Source of the DNA: Embiotoca jacksoni
Lineage: Eukaryota > Chordata > Actinopteri > Embiotocidae
Assembly (NCBI GenBank): GCA_022577435.1
Contig: JAKOON010000013.1
Coordinates: forward strand, 4,995,001-5,059,000
Reading direction: 5' to 3'
Length of the DNA: 64,000 nucleotides
Positions 49,863-63,993 of this stretch are shown here, one piece after another; positions within the stretch are counted from its first letter, which is position 1; each line of letters begins with the position of its first letter. The notes under the pieces were generated by a model. That model was not told the DNA's origin and did no database searches. It saw only the letters and a list, made by a program, of their open reading frames with translations. The position numbers and the translations under genes were made by a program.

Positions 49863-50859
49863 CAGCCTCTTCCCATCAGTCTTTTGTTGTGCTTGCCAGT
49901 GGTGATGATCTCACCACATAGCAGGACTAAGCCTCAATAGTCAGCCAGTCTGTCAGTTTGGCAGGCAGACAGGCAGACAGTCAATATGCACATCAGCCAT
50001 CCAGCCAGGCAGCCAGTCAGTTATAGCAGCTAATTATCAAAGCAGTAAGTTCCTCAGACACTTAGGCAGGTAGTTAGATCTCAAAGGAGATTATATTATC
50101 CCAGTCAGTCAGTAGCTCCTTATAGACAGTTACCACCTCAGCTCCACAAAGTCTTACTTCTTCTCTAAGGACACAACTTGAATCAGACACTAGAAAGAAG
50201 TGGAAGAGGAAGTGTGTCAAACAGAAATATTGTTTTCCTCAGAGGTCATCTCAGCTCTGTCTTTGAAACTCTTGTGAGAAATCCTACTGTAAAGGCTCGG
50301 GTAGAAATTCTAACAGCTTGGTCGAGTCAGTGAAAAAAATCTTCAGTAATCAAAAAACAGAGCTTTCAAGTCCAGACAAGATTTTGAAAAACATATCCTG
50401 TATTTCCAGCAGTTTGAGTTTTAATAATCTTTTTTTCAGGTCTCCCCAAATATGTCCTGTGAGGCTGCGGCCGATAGGTTCCCAACAAGGACGAAAAAAA
50501 CCCCGAACATGTGTAGTTTAAAAATCTCTTAAAGACCAAAGCACATATTTCAGTAGCACCCTCTTGATTTCTCAGTTCATACAGCGGAAGTGTGCAAACT
50601 GTTCCTACATGCAGAAACAGCATTTACTTACACAGCGCTTTAACACTTTCAGTTAGAAGATTTAAGCCGACTGATCTTTAAAACCCAAATAAAAAGCGGT
50701 CTTGTTTTCTACTGAATCTTAAGAACCATTATTTAACACGTGCTTATCCTGAATTCACCCCTATTTGTTTGCGTTTCATCATTTAATGAGATTTATTTGT
50801 TTCTATACTCATAATAAGTTATTTAAATGTATTGTTCTGCATTTCTTATTTGACGTCTG

Positions 50860-50930
50860 TCTGAATTATGTAAGCCACTTTGACTTGCCTCTGCGAACCA
50901 TATAAATAAACATTGTTTGTATTGTAGGCA
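50860..50930 (+). mobile_element. LINE-like 3' tail remnant
   Basis: TGTAAGCCACTTTGACTTGC, then CATATAAATAAAC, resembles the common teleost LINE/SINE 3' end (AAGCACTTTG followed by CTATATAAATAAA). The body upstream is too decayed to assign. Confidence 0.5.
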
Positions 50931-51342
50931 ATTCAGTTCTTTGTTATATTTCTTTAGTGACTAAAACATAAAAGATAACTCTGTTTTTTATAATCACATT
51001 TCCAGTGAGAAGTGCGAGTGGGTTGGAAGAGTTTATGTCATTTTAAAGTGAAATTTAGTTTCTGAAACTTATAAAAGTTACTTACTTTTTAAAAAAACAA
51101 AACAAACTGTCAATTCAGTGTGTTTCAGTCATTTGGAGAGATTAAAGGAAACAAACAGTCTCCATTGTTTGCATCTGTAAAAACATCCCATGAACACACC
51201 ATCCTGAAAAAGAGAATAATGTGGTCTGATCGATTGTTTACCAGATAATAGCCCTGTCGTTACTTATCTAACAGTACCTGCCTGATTGAGTTTCACTTCC
51301 CTCAGGCTTTCCCACACCTCTAGTTTGAGAAAAAGAGACGGG

Positions 51343-51344
<2 letters not shown>

Positions 51345-51382
<38 letters not shown>
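51345..51382. repeat. (GA)n microsatellite
   Basis: About 18 GA units. Confidence 0.95.
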
Positions 51383-51387
<5 letters not shown>

Positions 51388-52240
51388 CAGATTTATTAAT
51401 TAATTAATTTATTTTTAAATGAGAGTCAGAGTTGATATGCAAGTGGTGTGCCTGATGAGCATGAACAAAACAGAGCTGGAGTTGGAATATTCTAAGAACA
51501 ACTGTATCCGTTGTTGTGCTAATCCTAAATGAAATATGTATTCAGTAAAAGGATTAGGGCGTCCAGTGTCATAAAAGAAACCACTTACCAGCACCAAAGG
51601 TAATTTGTAACCTTAGCAACTGCTTGTGGAAATGAATGGGGGATTAGGATTGGCTGTAGCCAGCGTTGTCCTCGTGCAGTCAAAACAACCTGCACACACT
51701 CACGCACAGTGTTTGTTCACGGTAGATTCAAGCATACTGAGCACATATGCACACATAAAAGCAATGGAAAAGTTGTGCAGAGACACAAAATGAGGGTTTA
51801 TACAATATTTAAGTTGAAAAAGTAAAAGTAAGTTCAAGGAAAGTTACCAGATTTTAAGTGTTCTACAAGAGGAGAAGAAAAAGAAGAAAAAGAAGAAAAA
51901 GCAGAAATAAACCTTTTGTTTTTCAGTTCATTTGTTTTCACTTTATCATTAATGAAGAAAGACGCCAAGCAACAGGTCAAAGGGTTTGTTAGTAGTCTTA
52001 CAATAGTAAGGCTGAGGAATCATAAGCAGAGTGATACCAACAGTAATTCGTATGCCTTCCCTTAACTGATATTTTCAAGACAACTGTGTGTGTGTGTGTT
52101 CAAAGTTGTTTTTCTACTATTGTTCATGTGTATTTTTTAAGCCAGGACTTGTGTGACAGCTCTCAGGAAGGAGAGGCCTCAACTGTACCTGCAAGTTCTC
52201 ACATTACACTTAATGATGTCAATTCTCGCTTGAACAGACA

Positions 52241-52242
<2 letters not shown>

Positions 52243-52320
<78 letters not shown>
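52243..52320. repeat. (GT)n microsatellite
   Basis: About 39 perfect GT units. Confidence 0.97.
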
Positions 52321-52325
<5 letters not shown>

Positions 52326-54954
52326 CATGAGCATGTGTGTGCACAAGGCAAACAGGGAGACAGAAAAATACTGTAAATACATTCATGGCTTGAAGGATAC
52401 GCAGGTGCAAAGACACATACACAGATGTGGAGATAAGTTAAATGCAGAGAGACAAAGAGGAGGAAAGAAGGAGAGGGATTATGTTCTAAATAGCCACTTC
52501 TGTCTAGTTGCACCACCTTGTTGGAGACATCTCAAATAGCTAATTGCTTAATCATGTGGAAGTGACAATGGCCCAGCCTTGTTCTCATCTGTTCTCGCTC
52601 TCTCTTTGCCTTAATCCCTGTGTTGTTTTGTGTGGTGCCTCGCCGTACATGTGTGCATTTGTTTGTCCTCCTTCACTTTGTCTATATCTCGCTCCATGTG
52701 ACTCATCATCTTCCTTCTCTCACCTCATACCTTCTTACTTTCTGTCACTCCCTCCGTAAGTCTAGGGAAGCTATTAAAACGGTGGCAAATGGCTTCTCGG
52801 GTGACATTTGCTGACATTCAAGGAAGTGCATTTATCAGTGTACTACAGTTCACCTTGGTGAATGAAATCCATTTGTGCTGCTGTGATGGCCTGGTGGCCT
52901 CTCTCTATCCCTCTCTCCCGCTCTAAGTCTCTCTCTCCCTCCATCCCTGTCCCTAAATGGATGCCCACTGTACAGGGAAATGGCAAGGTGGCGCACGGCT
53001 TCACAGCTGCTCTCAAATGTCATGCTGAAGAAAAAATCTTTAATGGGCTAAGTGTAGCCTTTCCAGCCCTAACTTGTCAGGTAATCAGAAATCTCTCTCA
53101 CTCTCTCTCTCTCTCTGTCTCTCTCCTCACCCGTCTTTTCCTCGTTCCTCAGCTCCCCAGGGCCATGACACACCACTAATTACCTGTTATACCAATCGGA
53201 GAGTGGGACGGCATAAAAGAGGAAGACTGCTTTTAAGACGGGAGGATATCACATCCTCCTTCTCATTTCCTTCAGTCAGATAGGCTGCATATTTTTAGCT
53301 TGGTTATATGTGTTTTTTTTTATGGAGCCAAGGCAAAACTCTATGGCACTGGAGTCACCTGGAACATGACACCTCTTTTTATAAGTGGGTGATTTTCATG
53401 TAAGTGAGGGGATTTCTTTCACTATACCTGCAGGAACTGGTGTTAACCCTTTTGCCGATTGTTACTGTTTTTCTCCTGGGAGGGTTTACATTGTGACATG
53501 GGGAGACAGAGCACATAAATTGGAGTGTAAACAAATCCCCAGCTCATAAGACACTTGGTCTAATTACCCACTGTATAGAATAATTGAATTTAAATGTTTA
53601 CATTGAAGAAGATACAACCTGTAACAATATTTAGATTGGGAAAAATGAAACATTTAAACATAAAGCTTACTCACAGATGTACTAATTAATATTTTCAAAT
53701 TAAAAGTGGGTCAAATGATTACATGTATACCTAAGCGTGACACTTGTAGTGAAGGACAACATATAATTATTATACAACTCTGATTTTCTGAGGAGCGTTT
53801 TTGCATCTACATGCTTGTTATAGTTTTACGGTCATTCACTCTCACTGCTCCCATCAGTCTCATTTCCAGACAAAAGCGTACAACTGCCCAGCAACAGACA
53901 ACAGATAACTGCAGTTATAATTTACTGATTATTTTGCATATTTATTTCTACTTTCTTGACGAGCAAAAGTATTACTACATATATTCTGGTATTTATATGT
54001 CAATGTAGAGTTAAACTTAATGGTCTCATTTGCTTTTAGTAATACAAAACAAAACAAACAATTCCTACAGTAACTAACCTGAAGTTTACAAGTATGCCCC
54101 AGACAACATGGATGTGATAATGAAGTTTAGTGTGACATGTAATCCGGGCAGAAATGTTCTTTTCTCCCTGTGGGTGTCAGGTGATTGACAGTAAGCAGTG
54201 TCAAGTCATGTGTACCCTGGTATAAAAACACACAACAAAATAGCAATACAACACAAGCAATATTAATGACAACATATTAAAGCTTTTTTAAGTAGTTTTA
54301 TTTCCTGTGTATAAATGAATGGCCCGACATGGCATCTTCTGAAAGACAAGGCTAACTTATGTTTAATCACTTCTTTATGTGAAATCTTTTAAAACAAAGT
54401 GTGGATAAGCTTTTATTATGTTAAAACAGCTGTGGATCAACAGGAACTGGAGAGGTAACCATGGCATTGTGAGAAAAATAAGGCACGCAAACTGAAGCAG
54501 GAAGTAAAGTACAGACCGTATGTAGAGTTTAATAACTGAGAAAAAACATTGTTATTATTCTGTCCTGCTTGACTCTTCTGGTTTTTGTTCCTGTTGTGAC
54601 GGAGATTATATTTTCTGGAATAAAATCACTTTTTTACTGACATGTTCTCTCTTTGTTGACAGGCCTTACTCTCACGCTACGCTGCAATGTTTACGTGCGT
54701 GTTGTGATTAAAATGCTAATGCACGGTGAGGAGCTGCACTCCAATGTGCTTTGTAGCTAGACAATAGCCCAGGTCAGTGTGGTGAGGCAGGCAGGGGAGG
54801 GTTGATTGTGGGAGAGGTGTGGAGGCCAGGGGTGGCCATGAAGCTAACACACCCAATCAACCAAACCCTTTCACACATGCACACACACACACACTCACAC
54901 ACACGGTCATGTTCACATAGGCAAGCAAAAAACCCCAACTGGAAACAGGTATAG

Positions 54955-54956
<2 letters not shown>

Positions 54957-54993
<37 letters not shown>
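54957..54993. repeat. (CA)n microsatellite
   Basis: About 18 CA units, with a shorter CA tract at 54879-54904. Confidence 0.95.
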
Positions 54994-54996
<3 letters not shown>

Positions 54997-56863
54997 CAGC
55001 GCTTGCCTGCTGGCATCTAAGTGCGTGTACGCACACACACATGTAAAAAGTTCCTTCAATAGCAGGGTGTAATGTTATTTTCCTGTAGGCACAATGTTAA
55101 GAACAAGCAGTTGAAAGGAACAGATGAGGGAGGGATGATGATGCAGAAGGAGACATGAGGAAATAAAGAAATCATGAGTGACAGGCAGAGGGTTGTGCTC
55201 TGAGAGATGAGCAAGAGGATTGATGGATTTGACCTTTTTGTAGCATTCCATCCTAAAGAATACTTTCATATAGAATTTTTTTTTTTAGATAAATAAATTG
55301 TATAGCTGGGCTGCAGATTGTTGTTCTTTTTTCCCTGCACAATTCAAAATACAAGCGAGGACACAAGTGTGTAATCTGAGTGACATTTTGGCAATCAAAT
55401 AACATCCTGTTGAAATACAAGCTAAGTAACTCCAAAAAGTAATTTCCTTTTTTTTTTTAACACTCCATATACTTAAATACAGTGCTTTTTAAAGTGTAAC
55501 TTAAATTATACCTAACTAAAACATGATTGCATTCCTCAAAATTAGTATAATACAATTTGAAAGCAATAATGCGAAGGCGAATGGAATTTCTTTTGCTCAC
55601 AGCACTGAAAAATGACATGTAAAAACTCAAAAGTAACTTGTCTTTTCATAATCCACAGAAATCAGTGTGAACAACAGAAACATTAGAACTGAAGAAAACA
55701 TTATGAGTTGTTTGCATGGTTGGATACCATCAGACGTAAGAGAGACAAGACAAAATTTGGTACGTTCAGGGAACTTCATATCCTAATTCTGTAGGAGAGG
55801 CAATTCTTTTAACAGTTTTTCTGTGGTCTAATTCTGAATATATTCAATTTATGATTTGTATTTAGTTATTTCATTGCGAACAAGCAGAGTGCTTTACTTT
55901 AAAATATGCCAAAAGCTTCTCAAAGAACAATGCTCAAAACTGATGGATGGACAATGGCTACATGGTTGTCCAAAGAAGCCAAGAATGATGATCCAAGCCT
56001 GTGGATTTTCTGTAGTTAAAGCCTATGTTTTGCTCTTTTGTATATTTTTTTAGTTGCACATTTGATTGACCAAAGACATTCATATAATCTTTGCACTGTA
56101 TAGTAACTCAAGTTAAAGCATTTGCATGGAATGCATCCACATATTTGTAATCATACACGTGCATCACTTCCTCACTCACACATATGTGAATACACACTTA
56201 AATACACATCACAAAGTCCCCGGGTTCGGGGTGTTTTTTGTTGCTGTCAGTTCTGCCGTTGAGCCGAATGTGTGAGTGTTTATGAGTTTGCCATTTATTC
56301 TGTCGGCCGCATTCGCCGCCTTTGCAGAGGACCAGACCCTTTAAAAGTCAGTCCTGCCTTCTTTTCCACATTCTGGCCTTTCATAGTGCTTGGCCTCTTT
56401 ATTGATAAGCAGGTTTTCCATTCAGGGAAACATGGACTGCTGTACAAAGAGTTGAGAACAGGGAGCGACCTGTGGGGCCACACATCATTTGAGAGAAATA
56501 ATTAAATTTTTCACAGCTTGGCTGTATAAACATGCAGCTCTCTCACTGTTAACGTATTTGTACCACAGCAAGACGAGGCAGAAACATCGGGACAAGTTTA
56601 TCTTTTCTCCCTGCCCTCCCTTCAGGTGGCAGAAATAGGGGTCTCTTACTGTGCAACACGGGTGCTGTCAGGGATTCATCCCCGCACAGCAGAGTGAGAC
56701 CTGTCTCTCAGGGCTCTTTGTATGAGTGTGTATGTGTGTGTGTACATGCATGCATAACTATTAGCGTAGCTCAGCAGCTCCAAGAAAAAAGCCACAATGT
56801 ATCTTGTTTGCACCTTTCCCCAGACAGCCTGTTCATGAAGTGCTTTTCTGTGTTAGAATCTGG

Positions 56864-56865
<2 letters not shown>

Positions 56866-56917
<52 letters not shown>

Positions 56918-56946
56918 CGTGAGCGTGAGCGTGAGCGTGAGCGTGA
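56866..56946. repeat. Compound (GT)n plus (GAGCGT)n repeat
   Basis: About 24 GT units run into about five perfect GAGCGT hexamers (56915-56945). The hexamer probably arose from the GT array by point change and expansion. Confidence 0.93.
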
Positions 56947-57806
56947 CCCCTGCAGACTTTGCAATGCTACCGGCAGTGAGTTGACGTGAACATGACTGAG
57001 TGTGTGTCTCAGTTATGATAGGGGAGGCAGATAAAATGTCTGTCCGCCTAAACCGCCTCCATCTACGCAGGACAAACAATCATTTTCATGTGAGAGGACA
57101 GTTTTTATGCTCTTCTTACACTACTTCTCTCTGCACTTCTGTTTATCAGAAACGCCAGACCAAAAAACAAAACATATGTACAGCAAAAATAACAGGGCTA
57201 AAACAGATCCTTCTAAAACTATTTTCATGGAAATGATTAATTTTGGCTTATACATTTCGTATTGAATGTGTTCTAATCCCCTGATTTTGGTAATATGTTT
57301 TGCATGCAATTGACTCTTCTAACCTGTTTCTCCTTAAGACAACTGGAGATGATACATTTGTTTTGTGATTGGTCACGTTTTCAGGAATAATCATGGTTTG
57401 TAAATTTGAAAAATAAAGGCAGAGAGAGTTTAAATTAGTGTATCAGACAGGTATAAATAAGTATAAATGGTCACATTTTGCAGAGTGAAACTAAATAATG
57501 TTGAACGTAGGCACTCAATCTCTTGCATAAGGTTAGAGAAAGTACACACTGATTTGCAGCACATCATTACACTGTGTCCCGTGCTTTGCATGCCCACCTC
57601 CTACCTCGCCTTCTGCGACATCACACCTCTTGGGCAAAAAAAAGGAATTGCCAATGAATGTAACCCAGGCAACAATTTTTTTTTTTTTTTTTCCCAAAAC
57701 ACATTAGGGGCAGCAAACTACTAACTTAATTTATAGTTTCATAAAGGAAAGGGTTGCAGAGATACGCACAGAAAAGTGTATATTTTACACACATAGATGT
57801 ACACAC

Positions 57807-57842
57807 ACATACGCATATACACACACACACACACACACACAC
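57807..57842. repeat. (CA)n microsatellite
   Basis: CA units with TA interruptions. Confidence 0.92.
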
Positions 57843-58215
57843 ATGCAGAGACACAGAAAGACAGAAAGAAACGATCAAGTATCTCCTCCTTAATGAGCAA
57901 AAGCATATCTGCAGTTTGGTTCGGTAATTATTAATTATTAGAGGGTACTCTGCCTTCGAGTTCTGTGGCATTTGATGGGGCCATGGTGATAAGATGTAGT
58001 GCTACACTAATGGTACCATCCACCAGCACGACACTTCAAAGACTCCGGGAGTGGCAACCATGACACTTTGAGGCTCAGCCGAAGAGGCCGTGGTGTAATC
58101 GTAATTGTTTCTAGATCAAGAACTCCGTAATTAATTTGCCTGTCTTGAAGTTCGGCAAAGGGGAATAATGGCTGCTGGTAAAGAGGAGTGAGTGTGTTTA
58201 AGTGTACTATATATC

Positions 58216-58216
<1 letters not shown>

Positions 58217-58262
<46 letters not shown>
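58217..58262. repeat. (GT)n microsatellite
   Basis: About 21 GT units. Confidence 0.96.
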
Positions 58263-58264
<2 letters not shown>

Positions 58265-58396
58265 AGGAAGGGCATATGTTCTCTTAAAGCATCTGAGTGA
58301 TAACAAAAGCTGGGAAAAAGCAATAAGGATAAAAAAAAAGAAGTGTGTGTTTATATGTTTATCTACGTGCTGCTTGTCCGTAACAGAGGCCGAGGT

Positions 58397-58397
<1 letters not shown>

Positions 58398-58453
<56 letters not shown>

Positions 58454-58471
58454 GTGTGTGTGTGTGTGTGT
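58398..58471. repeat. (GT)n microsatellite
   Basis: About 36 GT units with one GC change; only 135 bp from the previous array. Confidence 0.96.
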
Positions 58472-59712
58472 TCGTTTGTTCGTTTGTGCATGTGTGTGTC
58501 TTAACGCCATCCCATTGCGATGGAATTGAAATGCCATAACAGCGACAGTTTGTCCGGCAGCTTCTCTCCACTTAATAGTTCTACTGCGGCGGTATTTAAT
58601 GCAAGGGGCCCTGGCTTTTTAAAAACTATTTAAAAGAACGCACACAAATCACAGTGTGCAGAAAATGACCGTCTTAATGAAAACAGTGTTCCCTCAACAT
58701 TGCTCCACAGGAGGTCCAGGACCTGGGGGAGTACTTGGGAATGCAGGGACCACAGGGTGCAGAATAATGACCATGGAACCTGGACTGCAGAGTGCTCGCT
58801 TGTTATGCAAAAAGGCAGGACTGGTAGCCTAAGGGCTGAGATGGGAGGGCAAAAACATACATACATAAACATAGGGAGGGGGCAGGACAGCTGTTCCTTA
58901 ATAACCTCTGGTAAATAGTGCCCAAGGTAATTAAGGTGCCCAGTAGGACCAGAGGAGACAAACACTTTTAGGCAGCTTGTGCTTTAGAAAGTTGCTTTGA
59001 CGAATAAGTTTGGAGAAAAAATGACAGTGACTACCCTCAACTGCTGTTTGTTCATTTATTTTTGTTGTTGAAATGACATCTTTACATTTACTAACAAAAC
59101 ACTGTTGCAGTTTTGTCAATAATGGCAGACATTTCTGTAGGGAAAGCATAAGTAGCAAGAAGTGAGTGAGTTGGATGCATATTGGTGCACGTCCCGCTAC
59201 CGAACAGCAGCCAATGTTGGTTTCTTGATACCATTAAGACCCTTATCAGGTAGTTTTACTGATACTTTGGTGTAAATATTACCAATTTGATTTGGATTAA
59301 ATCCCTTTTTCCCCTTCTTCTCTTCTCATAATGCTCTCTTAATATATAACCTCAACATGAACTGGAATATTGTGCGTCAATTTCTGAATATTCAACACAA
59401 GGACTCAAGGTGTTACTTCTCTACGTGTGTGCGTGTGCGTGCACGCATGCACATGCAAATGGTTTACATTTTACAGGCACTCGAAAACAGTAATAAACAA
59501 AGATTGCTGCCAACGGCATGCACTGATGAAGGTGATGATGATAGTGATGAGGGTGACAGATTTGATGATAACAGCTGTCACTGATGATGACTTTGATGAC
59601 AGTGATGCTTCCTTTGTGTGTGTGAGTGTATGTGTACCTGACTTATTTTCTTCATCCTCAGATTGGATTCCAGAGCAAAAGAGGTGTGTTCCTAATCTTT
59701 GCAAGAATGTCA

Positions 59713-59731
59713 GGTGTGTGCGTGTGTGTGC

Positions 59732-59767
<36 letters not shown>

Positions 59768-59787
59768 GAGAGAGAGAGAGAGAGAGC
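59713..59787. repeat. Compound (GT)n plus (GA)n repeat
   Basis: GT/GC units to about 59750, then GA units to 59786. Confidence 0.94.
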
Positions 59788-61521
59788 GTTGATTACACCC
59801 TCCTCTCCAATACCGAGAGCCGACATTTCTCAAGTGTGTGTAATTATAGTGAGCACACATCCTCCTAAGCATCCTGTCAATCTGAATCAGAAAGAACACG
59901 CACACGTACACATGCACACAAACACAAAAAACTATTGTGTTTTGAGTGTGTGCTTTCAAGTGTGTGTAATTAGCCTCTAGGTGTGCGTGCATGTGTGTGT
60001 GTGTGTCTGATTTTAGCCCTGCAACCCTCCATCCTATGTGAGAATATAGCTCCAGAGATCGTGTACATGTCTGCACAGAGCCTGATCTTCGCTCCTCCTA
60101 CCACACAATGACAAGATTTGGGTCTCAAACCCCCACACACATGTACACACAGACTGACAGTCAGGTGCTAAACAGAGGGTATACCGATTACCCTTTTAGG
60201 TTATAGCTCAATTATGGTCTCATTGAGAATCTAGCCCAAGGATAGAGCTGTCAAAATGTCCGATTGAACGAGAAGTTGCACATGGAGAAGGAGGTGTGTT
60301 CATGAGGTTCTGTAAACACCGGATTAGGTTCAATGGCAAAGTTTTTAAAAAGTTCACTGTCAACATAACAATCAGTTACAGTTAAGAAGCAAATACAACT
60401 TTATATTTTGGAAACGTTATTGTTACGGTCACACTATTTTCAGAACCAATTCAAAACCGGTAAATGTAAATTGCTGCTGCAATTTTGTGAAAGTATGGCT
60501 GGGATTACTGAGGTAGTTCTGACTTTGAAACACTTGAAAAAACAAAGGAGGAACCATTTTCGTGTCAAATCCCAGAGTGTGTAACATTACACCTACAGTA
60601 TACGAACATAAAACAGAAGTCATGTATTATTTATTGAAAGTTAGACATTTCAAATGCAATGCATACACCACTAAAATATGTTACTTTAAGCAATTAGCAG
60701 AGTCAAATAAACCTTTCAAAAGATTTACAACCTGTTCATCTCATTGTTTGGTAGGTGCACACATGTAATATGCAAATTCTGCATTCTACTGTAACTGACC
60801 ACCAAATATAGATTTAGCACACAGAGAATATGAAAATCATCTTCCACCGCAATGAGACAAACTTTAAATTGTCACGTGATTCTACGTGACTTGTGCATTG
60901 TTTTCCGACCAATATTTGTCGTACACACATAAGCAATATAGATCACATCTATATACACTTCATATTAGGGGCATGTATTTTAAATTACTGTTTGAAAACG
61001 AGCTATCTGCCTCACAGAAATCTTTTTTTAAATGATTTGATGCAAAACGACAAAAACTGTTTGTTGGTGAGCGTCTGTTGTTCAATCACTACTCCTCTCC
61101 TGTATGATGTCTCACATGTTAAACGTATTCATGATGGAAACCCCGGCGGCTGCTTGAGTTTCCTCACCTCACTTTCTCCCTCTTGCTATGAATTAAACAG
61201 GGAGATAGCGAGAAGAGGGTGGTGGAGACAGATAGAGAGGGAGAGAGTTAACAGAGGAGAGGGAGAGAGATGTGGTAAATTACATTGTCAATTCAAATCC
61301 TGCCACTAATGCATCTCATTGAGTCTGTGTCGCTGTCATCCCGGATGCTCAGTTATCTGTGTCAGTGCAGCCAGCAGAGGAAGGCTGCCATGTTAACAGC
61401 CCAGCGAAAAAAGCAACGCAAAGTTTAGCTAGCCAACACGCCCTGAGCCAGGACGAGAGAGGAGAGACAGCAGAGCTGAAGTAGACGTGCTAACCATGAA
61501 AAATTCATCTTTCCTACACAA

Positions 61522-61525
61522 GTGT

Positions 61526-61594
<69 letters not shown>
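61522..61594. repeat. (GT)n microsatellite
   Basis: About 36 GT units with one TA near 61530. Confidence 0.96.
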
Positions 61595-61596
<2 letters not shown>

Positions 61597-63585
61597 AGCC
61601 TGCAGAGCTGTATCAGTTTAATTACAGCTAGTGCCCCAGCCTCCATTCCGACACGGCCTCTTTCCTACGCGTATTAAAACATCCCTGTAACTTCTCTCAC
61701 ACACTACACACACATAATTGACATGCACACACTCAAAAGTAACACACATATGCACACTACCCTGTTGTACTTGTCATTTCTCTTCGCTCACTGCCCCCCC
61801 TTCCTCCTTATTTCCCTCCAACAGCCCCCGTCCCCGTTCCTCGTCCTCAAAACTATTTGAAAATCAATTATCTCAACAAACCAGCTGTAAGGAGTGGGTG
61901 CCAGCCACTTACTCCTGAAGTGAATAACTTATTTGAAATTCATTATTGTGTTGAGCGGTGCGACAGGGCCCTCCAAGACTCTGCATTTCCCATTCTTTTC
62001 TCTCTCCCTCACTCTCTCAGCGTCTCTCTTTCTTTACATAAACTAACGACTGTGCTGGACTGATCTTTTTTTTTTTTTTTTCTTCTCTCACGGTTCCTTC
62101 TCCCCTCCTCCTGTCATGCAATTTTAACCAACTGAGCGCCACGGACATAAGCAGACAGTGATTCATACACACACACACATGCACAGAGCTCCCTTGATTG
62201 GTTCACCTCATTTATTTATCACATGCAAATCATGGGATGCCTAGAGATGTTTTTTCTCCTGCTTTCATCTACAGGCATGAATATGGATGTTGGGAGCAAA
62301 GTGAGGTTGGAAAAGGAGGGTGGGGGGGTATATGGATGTATATTCTGCGTTTTGTTTTCTTCTATTTATCAACATTTGTCACCTTAATAATATGAATGAT
62401 AAAACACTTAATATGGCCACTACTACTGTTGTGTTCTTTTAGTCCAGGGTGGTTTTTGGTCCTTAACAATTATTGAAAGAAAATTTTAATGCACATTTTA
62501 GACAATATCTTTCTTCTAACTTTGTTGAAAGCTGGACAATAACGGCACTGAGTGCATTAAGAAGTGAGGCGCAGAAGGAAATATTTTCCTGAGTTTGACC
62601 AATGGAATTTGCCTGGGCAGCTCGGAGAGCACAAACCATGATCCTGTTTGTAACCGTAACCGAACGGTTTTGCTGCCTGCCTAACATGGTATCACGCAGA
62701 AGCGTGCCATACGTGAGTCACGTTGCCACAGACCACCGTGTCAGCGTCAGGTTTTGCCTCGCCTCGGCATGAAAAGTATAGTACCTTGAGTTTAGAAACT
62801 AAAAACCTCGATTGGGTTTCAGATACGATCATGGTTTGGGTTAAATGTAACATGGTTGCAATATCGTCAAGTTTAGACACCAAAACTACTTGGATTGGGA
62901 TAAGATAATGTATTGGGTTAAAGTAAGTGATTTTATGTAAGTAGCATCACATACTGTATGTCAAGTCATTTATGTAACGTATGCAACATAAGTAAAATTT
63001 ATTACACTATCAAAGTAACTTGCTTAAAAAATATGCACCTTGACTTTTGCTTTCTCAAGGACTCAAACAATGATATCCCAGCTGAAAGTCCTGTGTTTGT
63101 TCCATCCAACTTCCACTGACATCCTCCCAACACAAGCTTTGTCACTCTTAGTACTTCATCACATGAACGTCTTTATGAGCTGCATGTACTTTTTACGTCA
63201 ATGCAAGACATGACTCTGGTCGTCTAGTGGACTGACAGGTGTATTACACACTTCGGCGTAATACCGAGCTGAATTATTTATGTACTGCAATTTTTGAACT
63301 TAAAACTCAGAGTTCATTTGTGAATGGGAGCAAATGTAGCATCATGCCTTCTCAAAGGTCTGTATGGCTGTTTTCACATAAAATAGTGCACTTGTTCAAT
63401 TTGGCTGCATTCTTTTATGTGATACTACAATTACTGCTTCAGCTACTACAACATTTTTCATGTGATGAGTGTTTTGGAAAAACAAATTTACTTACCAAAA
63501 AGCTTTTGACAGAAAAGAAAGACGTGCAAGTTCTGTAAAAAAACAACAACAAAAAAAACAGTAGAAGTGTGTGCACAGATTATTT

Positions 63586-63640
63586 AAAAAATTTCCCCTC
63601 GGGGATTAATAAAGTATATACCTACCTACCTACCTATTTA
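63586..63640 (+). mobile_element. CR1/L2-type LINE or SINE 3' tail
   Basis: TTTCCCCTCGGGGATTAATA followed by AAGTATATA and ACCT/CCTA tetramers is the hallmark 3' end of fish LINEs of the CR1/L2 kind and of SINEs that borrow it. CCCC and GGGG form the small stem recognised by the reverse transcriptase, and the tetramer tail marks plus-strand insertion. The body upstream is not recognisable, so it is probably 5'-truncated. Confidence 0.65.
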
Positions 63641-63896
63641 CTCTTTTATGAATTAAAACTTTTGTTCAAGGTTAAAAACTAATTTGACAGAGAGGCCCAT
63701 AAACTCTCATTCAATAAGAACAAGCTGTGGAAAGTTTCCAATTATAAAATAATACTTTTCTGCCTTATAAGAAGAGCCACACACAGACAGGCTGTTGGTG
63801 CTGTATGTCAAGGACATTAGTATTGTGGCAGGCTGGAAGACACCACAGAGCAAGCAACATTAAAGTGAGTTAATGTAGTGCCACTACTGCTTTTAA

Positions 63897-63897
<1 letters not shown>

Positions 63898-63993
<96 letters not shown>

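Larger units (their letters stand above)
42781..50850. other. six3 upstream noncoding landscape, middle
   Basis: No coding exon was recognised. C-run, CT, GGAAA, A-, T- and CA/GT repeats are listed separately. The stretch 44150-44520 is enhancer-like. A SIX-type site GTATCAGGTTAG lies at 45112-45123 (11 of 12). A degenerate CAG/CAGCCAGT-rich stretch lies at about 49937-50025. The remainder is AT-rich unique sequence. Confidence 0.5.
50851..63580. other. Distal noncoding flank on the six3 side
   Basis: No coding exon was recognised. Human CAMKMT lies on this side of SIX3, but I cannot identify any exon of it. The stretch is dominated by GT/CA repeats, AT-rich sequence and short pyrimidine-rich tracts (for example 53091-53125). 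A GAT-rich tract lies at about 59520-59610. A copy of the GGTAACCATGGCA sequence from the six2 promoter recurs at 54454-54466, apparently by chance. Confidence 0.5.

Noticed and set aside
54455..54468. X-box-like GTAACCATGGCATT
   Set aside because: The second half-site is incomplete and the setting shows no promoter features.
58007..58537. Long frames of His-Thr or Cys-Val repeats here and at 3235-3637, 17716-18080, 22873-23273, 52086-52516 and 59471-60076
   Set aside because: They are translations of CA/GT microsatellites that happen to lack stops.
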